The notes under the pieces: model-generated
What the model saw: only the letters and a program-made list of their open reading frames with translations
What the model was told of the DNA's origin: nothing
Database searches by the model: none
DNA from: Flavobacteriaceae bacterium EG-1
GTDB lineage: Bacteria > Bacteroidota > Bacteroidia > Flavobacteriales > Flavobacteriaceae
NCBI RefSeq assembly: GCF_009649685.1
Contig: NZ_WJPK01000001.1
Location: forward strand, 686,760-750,759
Direction of reading: 5' to 3'
Length of the DNA stretch: 64,000 bases
Shown: piece after piece, positions 63,730-64,000 of the stretch
How the letters are laid out: every line of letters starts with the position of its first letter
How positions within the stretch are numbered: position 1 is the first letter of the stretch
Made by a program: the position numbers and the translations under genes

Positions 63730-64000
63730 ATGAAAAATACAGCCTGTTTCTTTTTACTTTTTTTATATCTACTATGTTGTTTGTTGGCATGTTCTAAATC
63801 TACTAACAAAGACGAAGAAACTAATAATATGGATGATTCAGATCCTATAACAAAGCTTACAATTGAAAATGATAAAGTTATTTGCGAAACATGTGATGGG
63901 TTTGGCAGTATGCTTGAAACATATCAAAATCAAGTATTTGTGGGGGGCAAGCAACATGTTTGGATTTTTGATTATACCACACAAGGAATTACATTATCCC
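63730..64000 (+). CDS. Lipoprotein, N-terminal part (cut by window edge)
   Basis: An open frame from the ATG at 63730 to the end of the window, 90 codons with no stop. The signal peptide (FFLLFLYLLCCLLACSKS) has a lipobox Cys, then an acidic linker (NKDEETNNMDDSD) and a start of a domain (ICETCDGFGSMLETYQNQ). The phrase DGFGSML is reminiscent of the start of GH30-like or related glycosidase domains, but this is too little for a call. The rest lies beyond the window. Confidence 0.65.
   Translation, partial: MKNTACFFLLFLYLLCCLLACSKSTNKDEETNNMDDSDPITKLTIENDKVICETCDGFGSMLETYQNQVFVGGKQHVWIFDYTTQGITLS

Overview
The window is AT-rich and reads as a chromosomal segment of a free-living, probably marine, member of the Flavobacteriaceae (Bacteroidota). 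Pointers are the many lipoproteins with a Cys right after the signal peptide, two very large secreted proteins ending in type IX secretion (T9SS) sorting domains, DUF4494, DUF4625, DUF6515 and DUF6642 family proteins typical of this phylum, a TTG-N19-TANNTTTG promoter, and few Shine-Dalgarno sequences. The genus cannot be fixed from the sequence. I saw no rRNA, tRNA, CRISPR array, insertion sequence or phage block.

The centrepiece is a self-contained [NiFe]-hydrogenase island at 3864-16674. One leftward operon runs small subunit, large subunit, maturation protease, two small unrecognised proteins, a TPR protein, hypA, hypB, hypF, hypC, hypD, hypE and an NHL-propeller protein. A His-rich nickel permease converges on its end, sharing stop-codon bases. 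The enzyme has no Tat signal and its small subunit looks like the high-affinity actinobacterial-type uptake enzymes (group 1h/1l), so its likely role is H2 scavenging for respiration. Nickel import, Fe(CN)2CO synthesis, Ni insertion and endoproteolytic maturation are all encoded here. No cytochrome b or other obvious electron acceptor is, which makes the TPR, NHL and small proteins candidates for unknown partners. A hairpin with a T tract separates hupSL from the accessory genes.

A second coherent unit is a zinc-starvation locus at 36321-42130. A Fur/Zur-type repressor is divergent from merC-like, folE, a small exported His/Cys protein, a TonB-dependent receptor and two DUF4625 lipoproteins, the first very rich in His and acidic residues. 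The intergenic gap holds two copies of GCAAC-N3-GTTG placed on the two divergent promoters, a convincing operator arrangement.

A third unit (42272-50566) is a drug-efflux operon (MATE, membrane-fusion protein, RND pump, outer-membrane factor) with a divergent AraC regulator.

The rest is mostly single genes or short operons. Region 1-3445 has an SDR end, a degenerate DEAD-box domain, a DMT transporter and a beta-helix lipoprotein. Region 16931-36005 has two cold-shock proteins, a COG5610-like HAD protein, amidohydrolase and amidase lipoproteins, a sigma-70-like gene broken by an in-frame TGA, NHL/cadherin, EF-hand and GH43-like exported proteins, thiE, tandem duplicated exported proteins, guaD, a Crp-type regulator and pirin. 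Region 51107-64000 has two alpha/beta-hydrolase lipoproteins flanking a predicted outer-membrane barrel protein, a GH140-like T9SS protein, a decayed lipoprotein, a propeller lipoprotein, a BNR/BACON T9SS protein, a DUF6642 protein and the start of another lipoprotein.
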